From positions 248,001 to 312,000 of the forward strand of contig NZ_JAQMYP010000003.1 in NCBI RefSeq assembly GCF_028369295.1: 64,000 nt of DNA. Reading direction: 5' to 3'. Source of the stretch: Streptomyces sp. HD (lineage in GTDB: Bacteria > Actinomycetota > Actinomycetes > Streptomycetales > Streptomycetaceae). Both the position numbers and the translations under genes were made by a program. Below are positions 1 to 8,910 of the stretch, piece by piece. How positions within the stretch are numbered: the stretch's first letter is position 1; every line of letters begins with the position of its first letter. The notes beneath the pieces were generated by a model. That model did not search any database, was not told where the DNA came from, and worked only from the letters and a program-made list of their open reading frames with translations.

Positions 1-1
1 C

Positions 2-394
2 TCCCACTGGCCGGACGCGGACGTGCGGATCGCAGGCCGCGCCATGGTTCTGATCCCCACCCTGTTCGCCCGGGGCGCCACCACCAACATCGACCCCGCC
101 CTGCCCCCGGTGCTGCACTATCCGGCCCGCGGCCGCGCCACCCTCTCCGAGGAACCGCCCCCGGTCAGCGACCGGGCCCTGGTCCGCCTCCTCGGCCGCC
201 CCCGGGCCCGGCTGCTCCTGCTGCTCGCCGAACCGGCTTCCACGACGGAACTGGCCCACCGGCTCGGCGTCACCCCCGGCGCGGTCAGCCAGCATCTCGC
301 CGTCCTCTACGACGCCGGCCTGCTCAGCCGCGCCCGCAGCGGCCGGATGGTCCGGTACGCGCGCACCCCGCTCGGCGACGACCTGTGCCGCTGA
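2..394 (+). CDS. ArsR-family winged-helix regulator, C-terminal part
   Basis: The reading frame is already open at the left edge, so the start lies outside the window. The last 60 residues form a winged helix-turn-helix: STTELAHRLGVTPGAVSQHLAVLY, followed by a wing ending RMVRYARTPLG. This is the ArsR pattern, with the recognition helix around GAVSQHLAVL. The upstream part, including the stretch VLIPTLFARGATTNIDPALPP, resembles the N-terminal domain seen in actinobacterial ArsR-like repressors of about 300 residues. No metal-binding CxC motif is visible in the part present. The ligand and targets cannot be told from here. Confidence 0.8.
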   Translation, partial: SHWPDADVRIAGRAMVLIPTLFARGATTNIDPALPPVLHYPARGRATLSEEPPPVSDRALVRLLGRPRARLLLLLAEPASTTELAHRLGVTPGAVSQHLAVLYDAGLLSRARSGRMVRYARTPLGDDLCR

Positions 395-475
395 CCACAC
401 GCGGCACACCGGCCGTGACGGGCGGCGCACCGGCGGTGAACAGCGCCGCGCCCGCGTGAAAACCTCCCCGGGGAA

Positions 476-490
476 AAGGCCTACGGCCTT
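476..490. terminator. Small stem-loop between ArsR gene and phoH
   Basis: AAGGCC-TAC-GGCCTT forms a 6-bp hairpin about 80 bp after the regulator's stop codon. It is the only structure seen in the 189-bp gap before phoH. It could end the upstream transcript or lie in the phoH leader. There is no T-run. Confidence 0.35.
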
Positions 491-583
491 GTCAGTCCCC
501 CGGCGTACCCTGGAAATCGCCAGGCCGCCCCCGTGGCGGACGAGTCGTTTCGAGGAGGACGAGCAAGGCCTACGAGCCGGCCC

Positions 584-1651
584 ATGACTCAGACACCCAC
601 AGCTCACACCCCCGCGCAGGGGCAGGCACGAGCGCAGTTCACCGTCCCCGCCCAGCACCCCATGGTGACCGTCCTGGGGTCCGGCGACTCCCTCCTGCGC
701 GTGATCGAGAAGGCCTTCCCGGCGACCGACATCCATGTCCGGGGCAATGAGATAAGCGCGGTGGGTGACAGCCATGAAGTCGCCCTTGTCCAGCGCCTGT
801 TCGACGAGATGATGCTGGTGCTCCGCACCGGGCAACCGATGACGGAGGACGCAGTGGAACGCTCGATCGCCATGCTCAGGGCCAGTGAGAACGGCGAGGG
901 ACCGGAAGAGACGCCGGCCGAGGTGCTCACCCAGAACATCCTCTCCTCCCGCGGCCGCACGATCCGTCCCAAGACCCTCAACCAGAAGCGGTACGTCGAC
1001 GCGATCGACAAGCACACGATCGTCTTCGGCATCGGCCCCGCCGGTACCGGCAAGACCTATCTCGCCATGGCCAAGGCGGTGCAGGCCCTGCAGTCCAAGC
1101 AGGTCAACCGCATCATCCTGACCCGGCCCGCGGTCGAGGCGGGCGAGCGGCTCGGCTTCCTGCCGGGCACGCTCTACGAGAAGATCGACCCGTACCTGCG
1201 GCCGCTGTACGACGCGCTGCACGACATGCTCGACCCGGACTCGATCCCCCGGCTGATGGCCGCCGGGACCATCGAGGTCGCGCCGCTCGCGTACATGCGC
1301 GGCCGGACGCTGAACGACGCCTTCATCATCCTGGACGAGGCCCAGAACACCAGCCCCGAGCAGATGAAGATGTTCCTCACCCGTCTCGGCTTCGACTCGA
1401 AGATAGTCATCACCGGTGACGTGACCCAGGTCGACCTTCCGGACGGCACCAAGTCCGGTCTGCGGCAGGTGCAGGACATCCTGGACGGCGTCGACGACGT
1501 CCACTTCTCCCGGCTCTCGTCCCACGATGTCGTCCGGCACAAGCTCGTCGGCCGTATCGTCGACGCGTACGAGTTGTACGACAGCAAGCACGGCACCCAG
1601 AACGGCACGCACAAGGGCCGCGGTGGCAAGGCCGGGCACAAGGGGAAGTAG
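584..1651 (+). CDS. phoH: PhoH-family ATPase
   Basis: This is a cytoplasmic P-loop ATPase of the PhoH family, often linked with RNA metabolism. In actinobacteria it is encoded just upstream of ybeY, as here. The Walker A motif is [13 protein letters not shown] and the Walker B region is FIILDEAQN, followed by the conserved [17 protein letters not shown] segment. The C-terminal 20 residues are a Lys/Gly-rich tail. The ATG at 584 (MTQTPTAHT...) was chosen because Streptomyces homologues begin like this. An in-frame GTG at 533 would add 17 unlikely residues, and a GAGGAGG motif near 551-557 fits neither start well. ybeY starts 15 bp downstream, so the two are probably co-transcribed. Confidence 0.92.
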   Translation: MTQTPTAHTPAQGQARAQFTVPAQHPMVTVLGSGDSLLRVIEKAFPATDIHVRGNEISAVGDSHEVALVQRLFDEMMLVLRTGQPMTEDAVERSIAMLRASENGEGPEETPAEVLTQNILSSRGRTIRPKTLNQKRYVDAIDKHTIVFGIGPAGTGKTYLAMAKAVQALQSKQVNRIILTRPAVEAGERLGFLPGTLYEKIDPYLRPLYDALHDMLDPDSIPRLMAAGTIEVAPLAYMRGRTLNDAFIILDEAQNTSPEQMKMFLTRLGFDSKIVITGDVTQVDLPDGTKSGLRQVQDILDGVDDVHFSRLSSHDVVRHKLVGRIVDAYELYDSKHGTQNGTHKGRGGKAGHKGK

Positions 1652-1666
1652 AGACACAGCGCGACC

Positions 1667-2164
1667 ATGTCGATCGACGTCAACAACGAGTCCGGAACCG
1701 AGGTCGACGAGCAGGCGATCCTCGACATCGCCCGCTACGCACTCGCGCGGATGCGCATCCACCCGCTCTCCGAGCTCTCGGTGATCGTCGTGGACGCCGA
1801 CGCCATGGAGCAGCTCCACATCCAGTGGATGGACCTGCCGGGGCCGACGGATGTCATGTCCTTCCCGATGGACGAGCTGCGGCCGCCGTCCAAGGACGAC
1901 GACGAGCCCCCGCAGGGGCTCCTCGGTGACATCGTGCTGTGCCCCGAAGTCGCCACGAAGCAGGGGGCCGAGGCGCCCACGCAGCACACCATGGACGAGG
2001 AGCTCCAGCTGCTCACCGTCCACGGTGTGCTGCATCTGCTCGGGTACGACCACGAGGAGCCCGACGAGAAGGCCGAGATGTTCGGTCTGCAGGCCGCCAT
2101 CGTGGACGGCTGGCGTACGGAGAAGGGCCTGACCGGGCCCTCCCCCGCGCCGACCGTGTCATGA
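1667..2164 (+). CDS. ybeY: Endoribonuclease YbeY (rRNA maturation factor)
   Basis: This is a zinc-dependent single-strand endoribonuclease used in 16S rRNA 3'-end processing and late 70S quality control. The metal site is the signature [11 protein letters not shown], with His119, His123 and His129 as ligands. The conserved [11 protein letters not shown] stretch precedes it at about residues 60-70. The length of 165 residues is normal for actinobacteria. The gene sits between phoH and the CNNM/CBS gene. Its stop overlaps the next start (ATGA), which indicates translational coupling. Confidence 0.95.
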   Translation: MSIDVNNESGTEVDEQAILDIARYALARMRIHPLSELSVIVVDADAMEQLHIQWMDLPGPTDVMSFPMDELRPPSKDDDEPPQGLLGDIVLCPEVATKQGAEAPTQHTMDEELQLLTVHGVLHLLGYDHEEPDEKAEMFGLQAAIVDGWRTEKGLTGPSPAPTVS

Positions 2165-3468
2165 GCCTCCCTCTGGTCTCCGGGGCGATCGCCCTCGTGG
2201 TCGTGGCCTGGCTCGCCGCCTGCGCGGAGGCGGGCCTGGCGCGGGTCTCCAGCTTCCGCGCCGAGGAGGCCGTACGCAGCGGGCGGCGCGGCAGCGAGAA
2301 GCTCGCGCTGGTCGCCGCCGACCCGACGCGCTATCTGAACGTGGCACTGCTGGTGCGCGTGGCCTGCGAGATGGCCGCCGCCGCGCTCGTCACCTACGCC
2401 AGCCTGCAGGAGTTCGACAGCACCACCCAGGCGCTGCTGGTCGCGATAGCGGTCATGGTGCTCGTGTCGTACGTCGCCGTAGGTGTCTCCCCGCGCACCA
2501 TCGGTCGTCAGCACCCGCTCAACACGGCTACGGCGGCGGCGTACGTCCTTCTGCCGCTCGCCCGCATCATGGGCCCGATCCCGCCGCTGCTGATCCTCAT
2601 CGGTAACGCGCTGACGCCCGGCAAGGGCTTCCGCCGGGGCCCGTTCGCCTCCGAGGCGGAGCTGCGGGCGCTGGTCGACCTCGCCGAGAAGGAGTCGCTG
2701 ATCGAGGACGAGGAGCGCCGGATGGTGCACTCCGTCTTCGAGCTGGGCGACACGCTGGTACGCGAGGTGATGGTCCCGCGGACCGACCTGGTCGTCATCG
2801 AGCGGTACAAGACCATCCGTCAGGCCCTCACCCTCGCCCTGCGGTCCGGGTTCTCGCGTATCCCGGTGGTCGGGGAGAGCGAGGACGACGTGGTCGGGAT
2901 GGTGTATCTCAAGGACCTGACCCGCAAGACGCACATCTCCCGGGACGCGGAGAGCGAGCTGGTGTCGACGGCGATGCGTCCCGCGTTCTTCGTGCCGGAC
3001 ACCAAGAACGCCGGTGATCTGCTGCGCGAGATGCAGAAGGAGCGCAATCACGTCGCCGTCGTGATCGACGAGTACGGCGGCACCGCCGGCATCGTCACCA
3101 TCGAGGACATCCTTGAGGAGATCGTCGGCGAGATCACCGACGAGTACGACCGTGAACTGCCGCCGGTGGAGGAGCTGGGCGAGGACCGCTACCGGGTCAC
3201 CGCCCGCCTGGACATCACCGACCTGGGCGAGCTGTACGGCCTCGACGAGTACGACGACGAGGACGTGGAGACCGTCGGCGGACTGCTGGCGAAGGCGCTC
3301 GGCCGGGTGCCGATCGCCGGGGCGTCGTCGCTGGTCGAGCTGCCCGACGGCCGTGAGCTGCGCCTGACCGCTGAGGCGGCGGCCGGCCGCCGGAACAAGA
3401 TCGTGACCGTGCTCGTGGAGCCGGTGGGCCCCGCCGGGCCCTCGCAGGAGGAGACGAAGCCGGAGTGA
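2161..3468 (+). CDS. CNNM/CBS/CorC_HlyC membrane protein (hemolysin family)
   Basis: A 435-residue integral membrane protein. An N-terminal CNNM transmembrane domain (about residues 1-165, several hydrophobic segments) is followed by a CBS pair (around [14 protein letters not shown] and [17 protein letters not shown]) and a C-terminal CorC_HlyC domain (about 340-425, ending in the [12 protein letters not shown] strand). Members are often called hemolysins but are more plausibly Mg2+/Co2+ transport or sensing proteins. The ATG at 2161 overlaps the ybeY stop. The gene's own stop overlaps the GTG of the next gene, so four genes from phoH onward look like one transcription unit. Confidence 0.9.
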   Translation: MSLPLVSGAIALVVVAWLAACAEAGLARVSSFRAEEAVRSGRRGSEKLALVAADPTRYLNVALLVRVACEMAAAALVTYASLQEFDSTTQALLVAIAVMVLVSYVAVGVSPRTIGRQHPLNTATAAAYVLLPLARIMGPIPPLLILIGNALTPGKGFRRGPFASEAELRALVDLAEKESLIEDEERRMVHSVFELGDTLVREVMVPRTDLVVIERYKTIRQALTLALRSGFSRIPVVGESEDDVVGMVYLKDLTRKTHISRDAESELVSTAMRPAFFVPDTKNAGDLLREMQKERNHVAVVIDEYGGTAGIVTIEDILEEIVGEITDEYDRELPPVEELGEDRYRVTARLDITDLGELYGLDEYDDEDVETVGGLLAKALGRVPIAGASSLVELPDGRELRLTAEAAAGRRNKIVTVLVEPVGPAGPSQEETKPE

Positions 3469-3824
3469 CCCCTCAGCAGCTGCGCGCGTTCTGTCTGTCG
3501 TTCAACGCGACCGTGGAGGACTTCCCGTTCAACCCGGAGACCTCCGTCTTCAAGGTGCTGGGCAAGCTCTTCGCCCTGACGAACCTGGACGCCCGGCCCC
3601 TGACGGTCAATCTGAAGTGCGACCCGGAGGACGCGGTACGGCTGCGTGGCAAGTACCCGGGGCTGATCGTCCCCGGGTACCACATGAACAAGCGGCACTG
3701 GAACACCGTGACGGTCGACGGCGAGCTCCCGGACCGTTTCGTCCGGGAGCTCGTCGAGGATTCGTACGACCTGGTCGTGGCGGGTCTACCGAGAGCCGAG
3801 CGGCTCCGGCTCGACCGGCCCTGA
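3465..3824 (+). CDS. MmcQ/YjbR-family protein
   Basis: A 119-residue protein with the MmcQ/YjbR (CyaY-like fold) pattern: FCLSFNATVEDFPF near the N-terminus, LTVNLKCDPEDAVRL in the middle and the terminal PGYHMNKRHWNTVTVDG signature. These small proteins are proposed to bind DNA, but the function is not established. The GTG start at 3465 overlaps the upstream stop (GTGA). Its 3' end overlaps the convergent MFS gene by 39 bp, so no terminator separates the two. Confidence 0.85.
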   Translation: MTPQQLRAFCLSFNATVEDFPFNPETSVFKVLGKLFALTNLDARPLTVNLKCDPEDAVRLRGKYPGLIVPGYHMNKRHWNTVTVDGELPDRFVRELVEDSYDLVVAGLPRAERLRLDRP

Positions 3825-5246
3825 GCCGGCCGAACGCCGCAGGCCGAATGCGATCAGGGCCGCAGCGGTCAGCACGATCGCCGCGTTCAGCGCCATCACC
3901 GTGCGGGTGCCGGAGAGCAGGTCGTCGGTGGTCGTGGCGAGGACGCCGAGCAGGGGGATGCCGACCGTGAGGCCGACCTGTTGGGTCGAGGTGACCAGGC
4001 CGGTGGCCAGGCCCTGTTCCTCGTCGGGGACACCGGAGGTGACCGTCAGGCCGTAGGAGATGATCGCGCCCAGGTGGAACATGCTCGCCAGCGAGACGGC
4101 CGCCGTGGCGAGCCAGACCGACCAGGTCTGGGCGTTGAGGAACGGCAGGGCCGCGATGAAGGCCCCCTGACCGGTGAGCGAGACCACCAGGGTGCGGCGG
4201 GCGCCGAAGCGGCTGATGAACCTCGGGGTGAGCGCGCCCGCGATCACCGACATGACGCCCTGGACGCCGAAGACCAGACCGGTCTGCCAGGCCGCCAGGT
4301 GCAGGGTCTCCTGGAAGTACAGGGTGAGCACGAAGATCACCGTCGACATCATCGAGAAGGTGACCAGTCCGCCGAGGTTGCCCCACGCCACCGTGCGGCG
4401 GCGCAGCATGGGCAGCGAGACCAGGGGTGCCTGGGTACGGGACTCGATGACCGCGAAGGCCGTGAGGAGCGCGAGGCCCGCGATGAGCGTCGTGACGACG
4501 TCAGCGCGCCCGAAGCCGTGGTCGGCGGCGGTCGTCAGGGCGTAGATCAGGGACAGCAGACCGCCGGTGACGGTGATCGCGCCGGGCACGTCCAGGTGCG
4601 GGCGGTCCGGGGTGCGGGACTCGGGCAGCAGGCCGGGCGCGAGCGGCAGCACGATCAGCGCGAAGACGGCGAGCAGGCCCATGGTGGAGCGCCAGCCGAA
4701 CGTGTCGGTCAGGACGCCGCCCGCGACCATGCCGATGGTGAAGCCGAGGGACATCAGCGTGCCGGAGATACCGAGGGCACGGTCCCGGGCGGGGCCCTCC
4801 GCGAAGGTGGTCGTCAGCAGCGACATGCCCGTCGGGACGATGACCGCCGCGCCGAGGCCCTGCAGCGCGCGTCCCGCGAGGAACGACGCCGGGTCCCAGG
4901 CGAACGTCGCCAGCACCGAGGCGGCGGCGAACAGGGCGAGGCCGGTGATGAACAGCTTGCGGCGGCCGTAGAGGTCGCCGATGCGGCCGAAGAGGAGCAG
5001 GAAGCCGCCGGAGGGCAGCGCGAACGCGGTGACCGCCCACTGCAGCGCCGATGTGCTCATGCCGAGGTCGGCGCCGAGGACGGGGAGGGCGACGTTCAGG
5101 ACGGAGAAGTCGAGCGCGACCATGAACTGGGCGGCGCACAGGACGAACAGGACGAGTTTGTCGCGCGTCGACAGCCGGGGGGTCAACCGGGGGGTGTCGA
5201 GCGGTGGGTTCGGGGCCGTGGTGGAGCTGGTGGTGTCGATCGCCAT
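3786..5246 (-). CDS. MFS drug-efflux transporter (EmrB/QacA type)
   Basis: A 486-residue protein of the DHA2 major facilitator family, expected to have about 14 transmembrane segments and to export drugs or metabolites by proton antiport. It shows LDFSVLNVALPVLGADL in the first helix (motif D1), the loop GRIGDLYGRRKLF (motif A), and motif C-like glycines in helix 5 (GFTIGMVAGGVLTDTFGWR). The ATG at 5246 gives a short polar N-terminus before the first helix; the frame extends upstream but without family character. It is divergent from the XRE regulator at 5375, which probably controls it through the palindrome between them. Confidence 0.9.
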   Translation of the reverse strand: MAIDTTSSTTAPNPPLDTPRLTPRLSTRDKLVLFVLCAAQFMVALDFSVLNVALPVLGADLGMSTSALQWAVTAFALPSGGFLLLFGRIGDLYGRRKLFITGLALFAAASVLATFAWDPASFLAGRALQGLGAAVIVPTGMSLLTTTFAEGPARDRALGISGTLMSLGFTIGMVAGGVLTDTFGWRSTMGLLAVFALIVLPLAPGLLPESRTPDRPHLDVPGAITVTGGLLSLIYALTTAADHGFGRADVVTTLIAGLALLTAFAVIESRTQAPLVSLPMLRRRTVAWGNLGGLVTFSMMSTVIFVLTLYFQETLHLAAWQTGLVFGVQGVMSVIAGALTPRFISRFGARRTLVVSLTGQGAFIAALPFLNAQTWSVWLATAAVSLASMFHLGAIISYGLTVTSGVPDEEQGLATGLVTSTQQVGLTVGIPLLGVLATTTDDLLSGTRTVMALNAAIVLTAAALIAFGLRRSAGSGPVEPEPLGSR

Positions 5247-5291
5247 GGGTAAGAGACTGCTGGCGTCGGAATAGCCGTGGGGAGCGGGAAG

Positions 5292-5319
5292 TTGTCCTGG
5301 TGGTGGCACCACCAGGCAA
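5292..5319. promoter_or_regulatory. Palindromic operator candidate between MFS and XRE genes
   Basis: CCTGGTGGT-GGC-ACCACCAGG is a perfect 9-bp inverted repeat (5296-5316) that extends outward as TTG/CAA if one base is bulged. It lies in the 128-bp divergent intergenic region, 50 bp before the MFS start and 58 bp before the regulator start. This is the expected place for the regulator's binding site. That the XRE protein binds it is inference. Confidence 0.6.
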
Positions 5320-5374
5320 GCGACATCACCGGCCAAGTGGCGCTGTCGGCCAACGGGATGAGGGGGATCCAATC

Positions 5375-6250
5375 GTGTCCGTGGACACGCTGAAGAGTCA
5401 TCGGCGGCGCGAGCTGCGCGAGTTCCTGATGAGCAGGCGGGCCCGGGTGACCCCGGGCGAGGCAGGACTGCCGGACGGTGGCGCGCGGCGCCGTACGCCG
5501 GGGTTGCGGCGCGAGGAGGTCGCCGTGCTCGCCGGAGTGGGTGCCTCCTGGTACCAGTGGCTGGAGCAGGGGCGGGACATCTCCGTGTCGCCGCAGGTGC
5601 TGGACGCGGTGGGCCGGGTGCTGCGGCTGAGCAACGCCGAGCGACGGCATCTGTATCTGCTGGCCGGGCTGAATCCGCCGGTGGCCGAAGTGGCGCCCGA
5701 GAAGCAGGACATGTGTGACGGGCTGCGGCGGCTGATCGACGCGTGGATGCCGTATCCGGCGCACATCATGGACCGGTACTACAACGGCGTGCTGCACAAC
5801 GACGCCGCCGCGACGGTGCTGGGCATGCGGCCCGGCAAGCGGTGGAACTGCCTGATCGACTTCTTCACCGATCCGATGTACCGGTCGCGCTCCAGGAACT
5901 GGGAGGCGAACGCGGCCACGGTCGTGGCGCAGTTCCGCGCGATCTGCTCGGCCTCCCCCGACGACGAGGGGTTCCAGGCCGTGCTGGCCGAGGCGAAGGC
6001 GTCCAGTGCGGAGTTCGTCGCGCTGTGGGAGCGGCGGGACATCGAGGACGCCGGGCAGATCCGCAAGGAGTTGGACCATCCGCTGGTCGGGCTGCTGTGC
6101 CTGGAGTCGAGCGTGATGCAGATGCCGGTGCGGCCGGATCTGTCGATCGTGCTGCACACGCCGCTGGACGAGGCGAACACCGCGGCGAAGCTGGAGTGGC
6201 TGGCCTCGCCGGAAGGACGGCGCGGGGCGATGTACCCCGTGGCCGGGTAG
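5375..6250 (+). CDS. XRE-family regulator with MmyB-like ligand domain
   Basis: A 291-residue transcription regulator. Residues about 6-90 form a helix-turn-helix of the XRE type (RRTPGLRREEVAVLAGVGASWYQWLEQGR, a hallmark of this subfamily). The remaining 190 residues match the MmyB-like ligand-binding domain (DAWMPYPAHIMDRYYNGVLHND...). GTG at 5375 is the start because AGGGGG sits 8 bp upstream at 5361-5366. Members of this subfamily usually control the adjacent divergent transporter, here the MFS exporter. The ligand is unknown. Confidence 0.88.
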   Translation: MSVDTLKSHRRRELREFLMSRRARVTPGEAGLPDGGARRRTPGLRREEVAVLAGVGASWYQWLEQGRDISVSPQVLDAVGRVLRLSNAERRHLYLLAGLNPPVAEVAPEKQDMCDGLRRLIDAWMPYPAHIMDRYYNGVLHNDAAATVLGMRPGKRWNCLIDFFTDPMYRSRSRNWEANAATVVAQFRAICSASPDDEGFQAVLAEAKASSAEFVALWERRDIEDAGQIRKELDHPLVGLLCLESSVMQMPVRPDLSIVLHTPLDEANTAAKLEWLASPEGRRGAMYPVAG

Positions 6251-6319
6251 GCGGGCGGCGCCGGGGCTGTCGTTCGGGGCGGCATGATCCAAACGGCAGG
6301 CCCTACGTATGCTCAGCCC

Positions 6320-6673
6320 ATGACCGACAACAGCGCGCTCGACCCCGAGGACCGCAAGATCGTCACCCTGGCCCGTTCCGCCCGGGCTCGCAACGGTGTG
6401 CCCGAGGGGGCGGCCGTACGGGACGAGACCGGCCGGACGTATGTCGCCGGGACCGTCGCTCTGGACTCCCTGAAGCTGAGCGCGCTGCAGACGGCGGTGG
6501 CGATGGCGGTGGCCTCGGGGGCCACGTCGCTGGAGGCGGCGGCGGTCGTGACGGAGGCGGCGGAGGCGGCGCCGGAGGACCGGGCCGCGGTACGGGACCT
6601 CGGCGGGCCGGGCACGCCGGTGCTGGTGGCGGGGCCGGACGGGGCGGTACGTACGACGGTTACGGCGGGCTGA
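6320..6673 (+). CDS. Cytidine-deaminase-like protein lacking zinc ligands
   Basis: A 117-residue protein corresponding to what is usually annotated as cytidine deaminase downstream of the CNNM/CBS gene in Streptomyces. The fold-level pattern is present: GAAVRDETGRTYVAGTVAL, then LSALQTAVAMAVASGA, then a final VLVAGPDG strand. The enzyme signature is not: there is no Cys or His anywhere in the protein, and the position that should read (C/H)AE reads QTA. It cannot bind catalytic zinc in the normal way and is probably not a deaminase. The ATG at 6320 follows a TACGTAT element by 9 bp with no Shine-Dalgarno, so the message may be leaderless. Confidence 0.8.
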   Translation: MTDNSALDPEDRKIVTLARSARARNGVPEGAAVRDETGRTYVAGTVALDSLKLSALQTAVAMAVASGATSLEAAAVVTEAAEAAPEDRAAVRDLGGPGTPVLVAGPDGAVRTTVTAG

Positions 6674-6685
6674 GGTTCGGGCTGT

Positions 6686-6718
6686 TTCCTTGCCCTCGAA
6701 CTTCCTTGTCCTCGAACT
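6686..6718. repeat. Two 17-bp direct repeats, period 16
   Basis: TTCCTTGCCCTCGAACT is followed by TTCCTTGTCCTCGAACT with one base shared and one mismatch. It lies in the 140-bp gap between the cytidine-deaminase-like gene and the VOC gene. No function is apparent. Confidence 0.6.
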
Positions 6719-6813
6719 CCGGACGGGCTGAGAGGGCTGGAGCGGAGCCGACGGGCGGTTGTCGGTGTCGGGTGTCAGGCTGGGGTGGTACGGGTCTGCG
6801 AAAGGGCATCGTC

Positions 6814-7614
6814 ATGATCACCACTGACCTCACGCCCGGCTCGCCCTGTTGGCTCGACCTCGGCGCACCCGATGTCCGGGCCGCCGTGGCCTTCTACGGC
6901 GCGGTGCTCGGCTGGGAGTACGAGTCCATGGGCGAGGCGGAGGACTTCGAAGGCGGGATGTTCAAGAAGGACGGCAAGACCGTCGCCGGGCTCGGCAAGC
7001 TCACCGAGGAGGGGGCGCGCTCGGCCTGGATGATCTACTTCACCGTCAGCGACGCGGATGCCACGACCCGGACGGTGGAGGGTGCCGGCGGCACCGTACG
7101 GGTCGCACCGATGGATCTTGAGGACTGGGGCCGGATGGCACAGTTCAGCGACCCTCTGGGCGGCCAGTTCGCCGTCTGGCAGCCGGGGAAGAACTCGGGC
7201 TTCGAGCTGGCGGACGAGACGGGCTCGCTGTCCTGGACCGAGCTGTACACCAGCGACGCCGCGGGCGCGAAGGAGTTCTACGGCGGTGTCTTCGGCTGGC
7301 AGTACGGCGACATGGAGCTGCCGGGCGGCGGGGGTACGTACACGCTGATCACTCCGGCCGGGCAGCCCGAGGAGCGTATGCAGGGCGGCCTGATGGAGCT
7401 GCCCGAGGAGAACCTCGCGCTGACCGGCGGGCGGCCGTACTGGCACCCCGTCTTCAACGTCGACGACTGTGACGCCGCGGTCGCCAGGGTCACCGCGAAC
7501 GGCGGCGGCGTACAGATGGGGCCGGAGGACGCGGAGGGTGTCGGCCGCCTGGCCGTCTGCCTGGACCCGGCCGGCGCGGACTTCGTCGTACTGAAGCCGG
7601 CTACCCCCGGCTGA
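6814..7614 (+). CDS. VOC-family protein with two glyoxalase-fold domains
   Basis: A 266-residue protein made of two tandem vicinal-oxygen-chelate modules. The first starts at GSPCWLDLGAPDVRAAVAFYGAVLGW and the second at GSLSWTELYTSDAAGAKEFYGGVFGW; each ends with a DPLGGQFAVWQP or DPAGADFVVLKP strand. Proteins of this layout are often annotated as hydroxylase-like or bleomycin-resistance-like, and the substrate cannot be told. It sits alone between a cytidine-deaminase-like gene and a convergent sugar kinase. Its last codons and stop are duplicated just downstream as a 32-bp tandem copy. Confidence 0.88.
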   Translation: MITTDLTPGSPCWLDLGAPDVRAAVAFYGAVLGWEYESMGEAEDFEGGMFKKDGKTVAGLGKLTEEGARSAWMIYFTVSDADATTRTVEGAGGTVRVAPMDLEDWGRMAQFSDPLGGQFAVWQPGKNSGFELADETGSLSWTELYTSDAAGAKEFYGGVFGWQYGDMELPGGGGTYTLITPAGQPEERMQGGLMELPEENLALTGGRPYWHPVFNVDDCDAAVARVTANGGGVQMGPEDAEGVGRLAVCLDPAGADFVVLKPATPG

Positions 7615-7647
7615 GCGTCGTACTGAAGCCGGCCACCCCCGGCTGAG
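7584..7647 (+). repeat. 32-bp tandem duplication across the VOC stop codon
   Basis: Two adjacent copies (7584-7615 and 7616-7647) differ at one base. Each contains the end of the VOC coding sequence, GAAGCCGG(C/T)...GGCTGAG, including the TGA stop. The second copy is non-coding and resembles a recent replication-slippage event. Confidence 0.85.
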
Positions 7648-7673
7648 CCCGCGGTCCACTCGGGCCGAAGCCG

Positions 7674-8798
7674 TCACGCCGACCGGCGGAACCCGATCGT
7701 CGGCACCGCCCGCCGCAGCGGCCAGGGTCTGCCCTGCTCGTCCGGCACCAGGTCGGCCAGGAACGCGTACCGGCGCAGGGCCTCCGGGTCCTGTGCCTCA
7801 AGCGACTGCACCTTGCGCCACCACGCCCCGATCTCCGACCAGCCGGGCGCCGACAGTGACCCCCCGAACTCCTGGACCGAGAGCGCTGCCGTCAGACCCG
7901 CGAAGGCCAGCCGGTCGGCGAGCGGCCAGTCGGCCAGGGTGCCGGTGACGAACCCGGCGACGAAGACGTCACCGGCGCCGGTCGGATCCAGGGCCTCCAC
8001 GGCGATGGCCGGGACCACCGCCGTCTCCCCTGTCCTGCCGTCCACCGCGTACGCGCCCTCGGCGCCGAGCGTGACCACCGCGACCGGGACATGCGCGGTC
8101 AGGGCGTGGGCCGCCTCGCGGGGGCACTCGGCGCCCGTGTACCGCATGGCCTCCTGCGCGTTCGGCAGGAACGCCTCGCAGTGCTCCAGGTCGGCCAGCC
8201 CCGCCAGGTCCCACGCCCCGGTGTCGTCCCAGCCGACGTCGGCGAAGATCCGGGCGCCCTTGCGCGCGGCCTGTGCGATCCAAGAGGCCCGCTCGCCCGG
8301 CACCAGGGAGGCCACGGCGGCACGCGCGCGGGGCGGGCAGTCCGGCGCCGGCTCCTCCGGGGGCGGCTCATGACCGTGGGAGACCATCGTGCGCTCCCCC
8401 TCGTACGCCATCGACACCGTCACCGGCGAGTGCCAGCCCGGCACCGTGCGCGACGGCGAGAGGTCGATGCCCTCGCCGTGCTCCAGCGTGTCCCAGCAGT
8501 ACTCGCCGTAGTGGTCGTCGCCGAAGGCCGCCGCGAGGGACGTCTTCAGGCCGAGGCGGGCCAGCGCCGTCGCCATGTTGGCCACACCACCGGGGCTCGA
8601 CCCCATTCCACGCGCCCAGGACTCGGTCCCGCGCACCGGGGCCGAGTCGAGGCCGGTGAAGATGATGTCAAGGAAGACCGTGCCCGTGAGGTACACGTCC
8701 CAGGGCGGGTCGGCGGGCGTGCGCAGGCCGGCGAGGGGGTCGACCTGGGCCCGGCGGTACGGCTCCCCTGACATGGACGACGCGGTCGGCGTGGTCAC
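7674..8798 (-). CDS. PfkB-family carbohydrate kinase
   Basis: A 374-residue ribokinase-fold kinase that phosphorylates a sugar or nucleoside hydroxyl with ATP. The N-terminal region has VYLTGTVFLDIIFTGLD and the glycine-rich GSSPGGVANMATALARLGL. The C-terminal signature DPTGAGDVFVAGFVTG carries the catalytic base Asp. GTG at 8798 is chosen because AGGGAG lies 7 bp upstream; the ATG at 8774 has no ribosome site. It lies 112 bp downstream of glucarate dehydratase on the same strand, but the glucarate route needs no kinase, so the substrate is open. Confidence 0.88.
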   Translation of the reverse strand: MTTPTASSMSGEPYRRAQVDPLAGLRTPADPPWDVYLTGTVFLDIIFTGLDSAPVRGTESWARGMGSSPGGVANMATALARLGLKTSLAAAFGDDHYGEYCWDTLEHGEGIDLSPSRTVPGWHSPVTVSMAYEGERTMVSHGHEPPPEEPAPDCPPRARAAVASLVPGERASWIAQAARKGARIFADVGWDDTGAWDLAGLADLEHCEAFLPNAQEAMRYTGAECPREAAHALTAHVPVAVVTLGAEGAYAVDGRTGETAVVPAIAVEALDPTGAGDVFVAGFVTGTLADWPLADRLAFAGLTAALSVQEFGGSLSAPGWSEIGAWWRKVQSLEAQDPEALRRYAFLADLVPDEQGRPWPLRRAVPTIGFRRSA

Positions 8799-8910
8799 GG
8801 TGCGCTCCCTGACGTGGTGCTGATCTGGCCAGTGTGCACCACACCACCGACAACGCCACCGCGATCTTGCCCGCCTCCCTTTCAGGGTCACCGGCGAGGC
8901 GTCTTCACCG

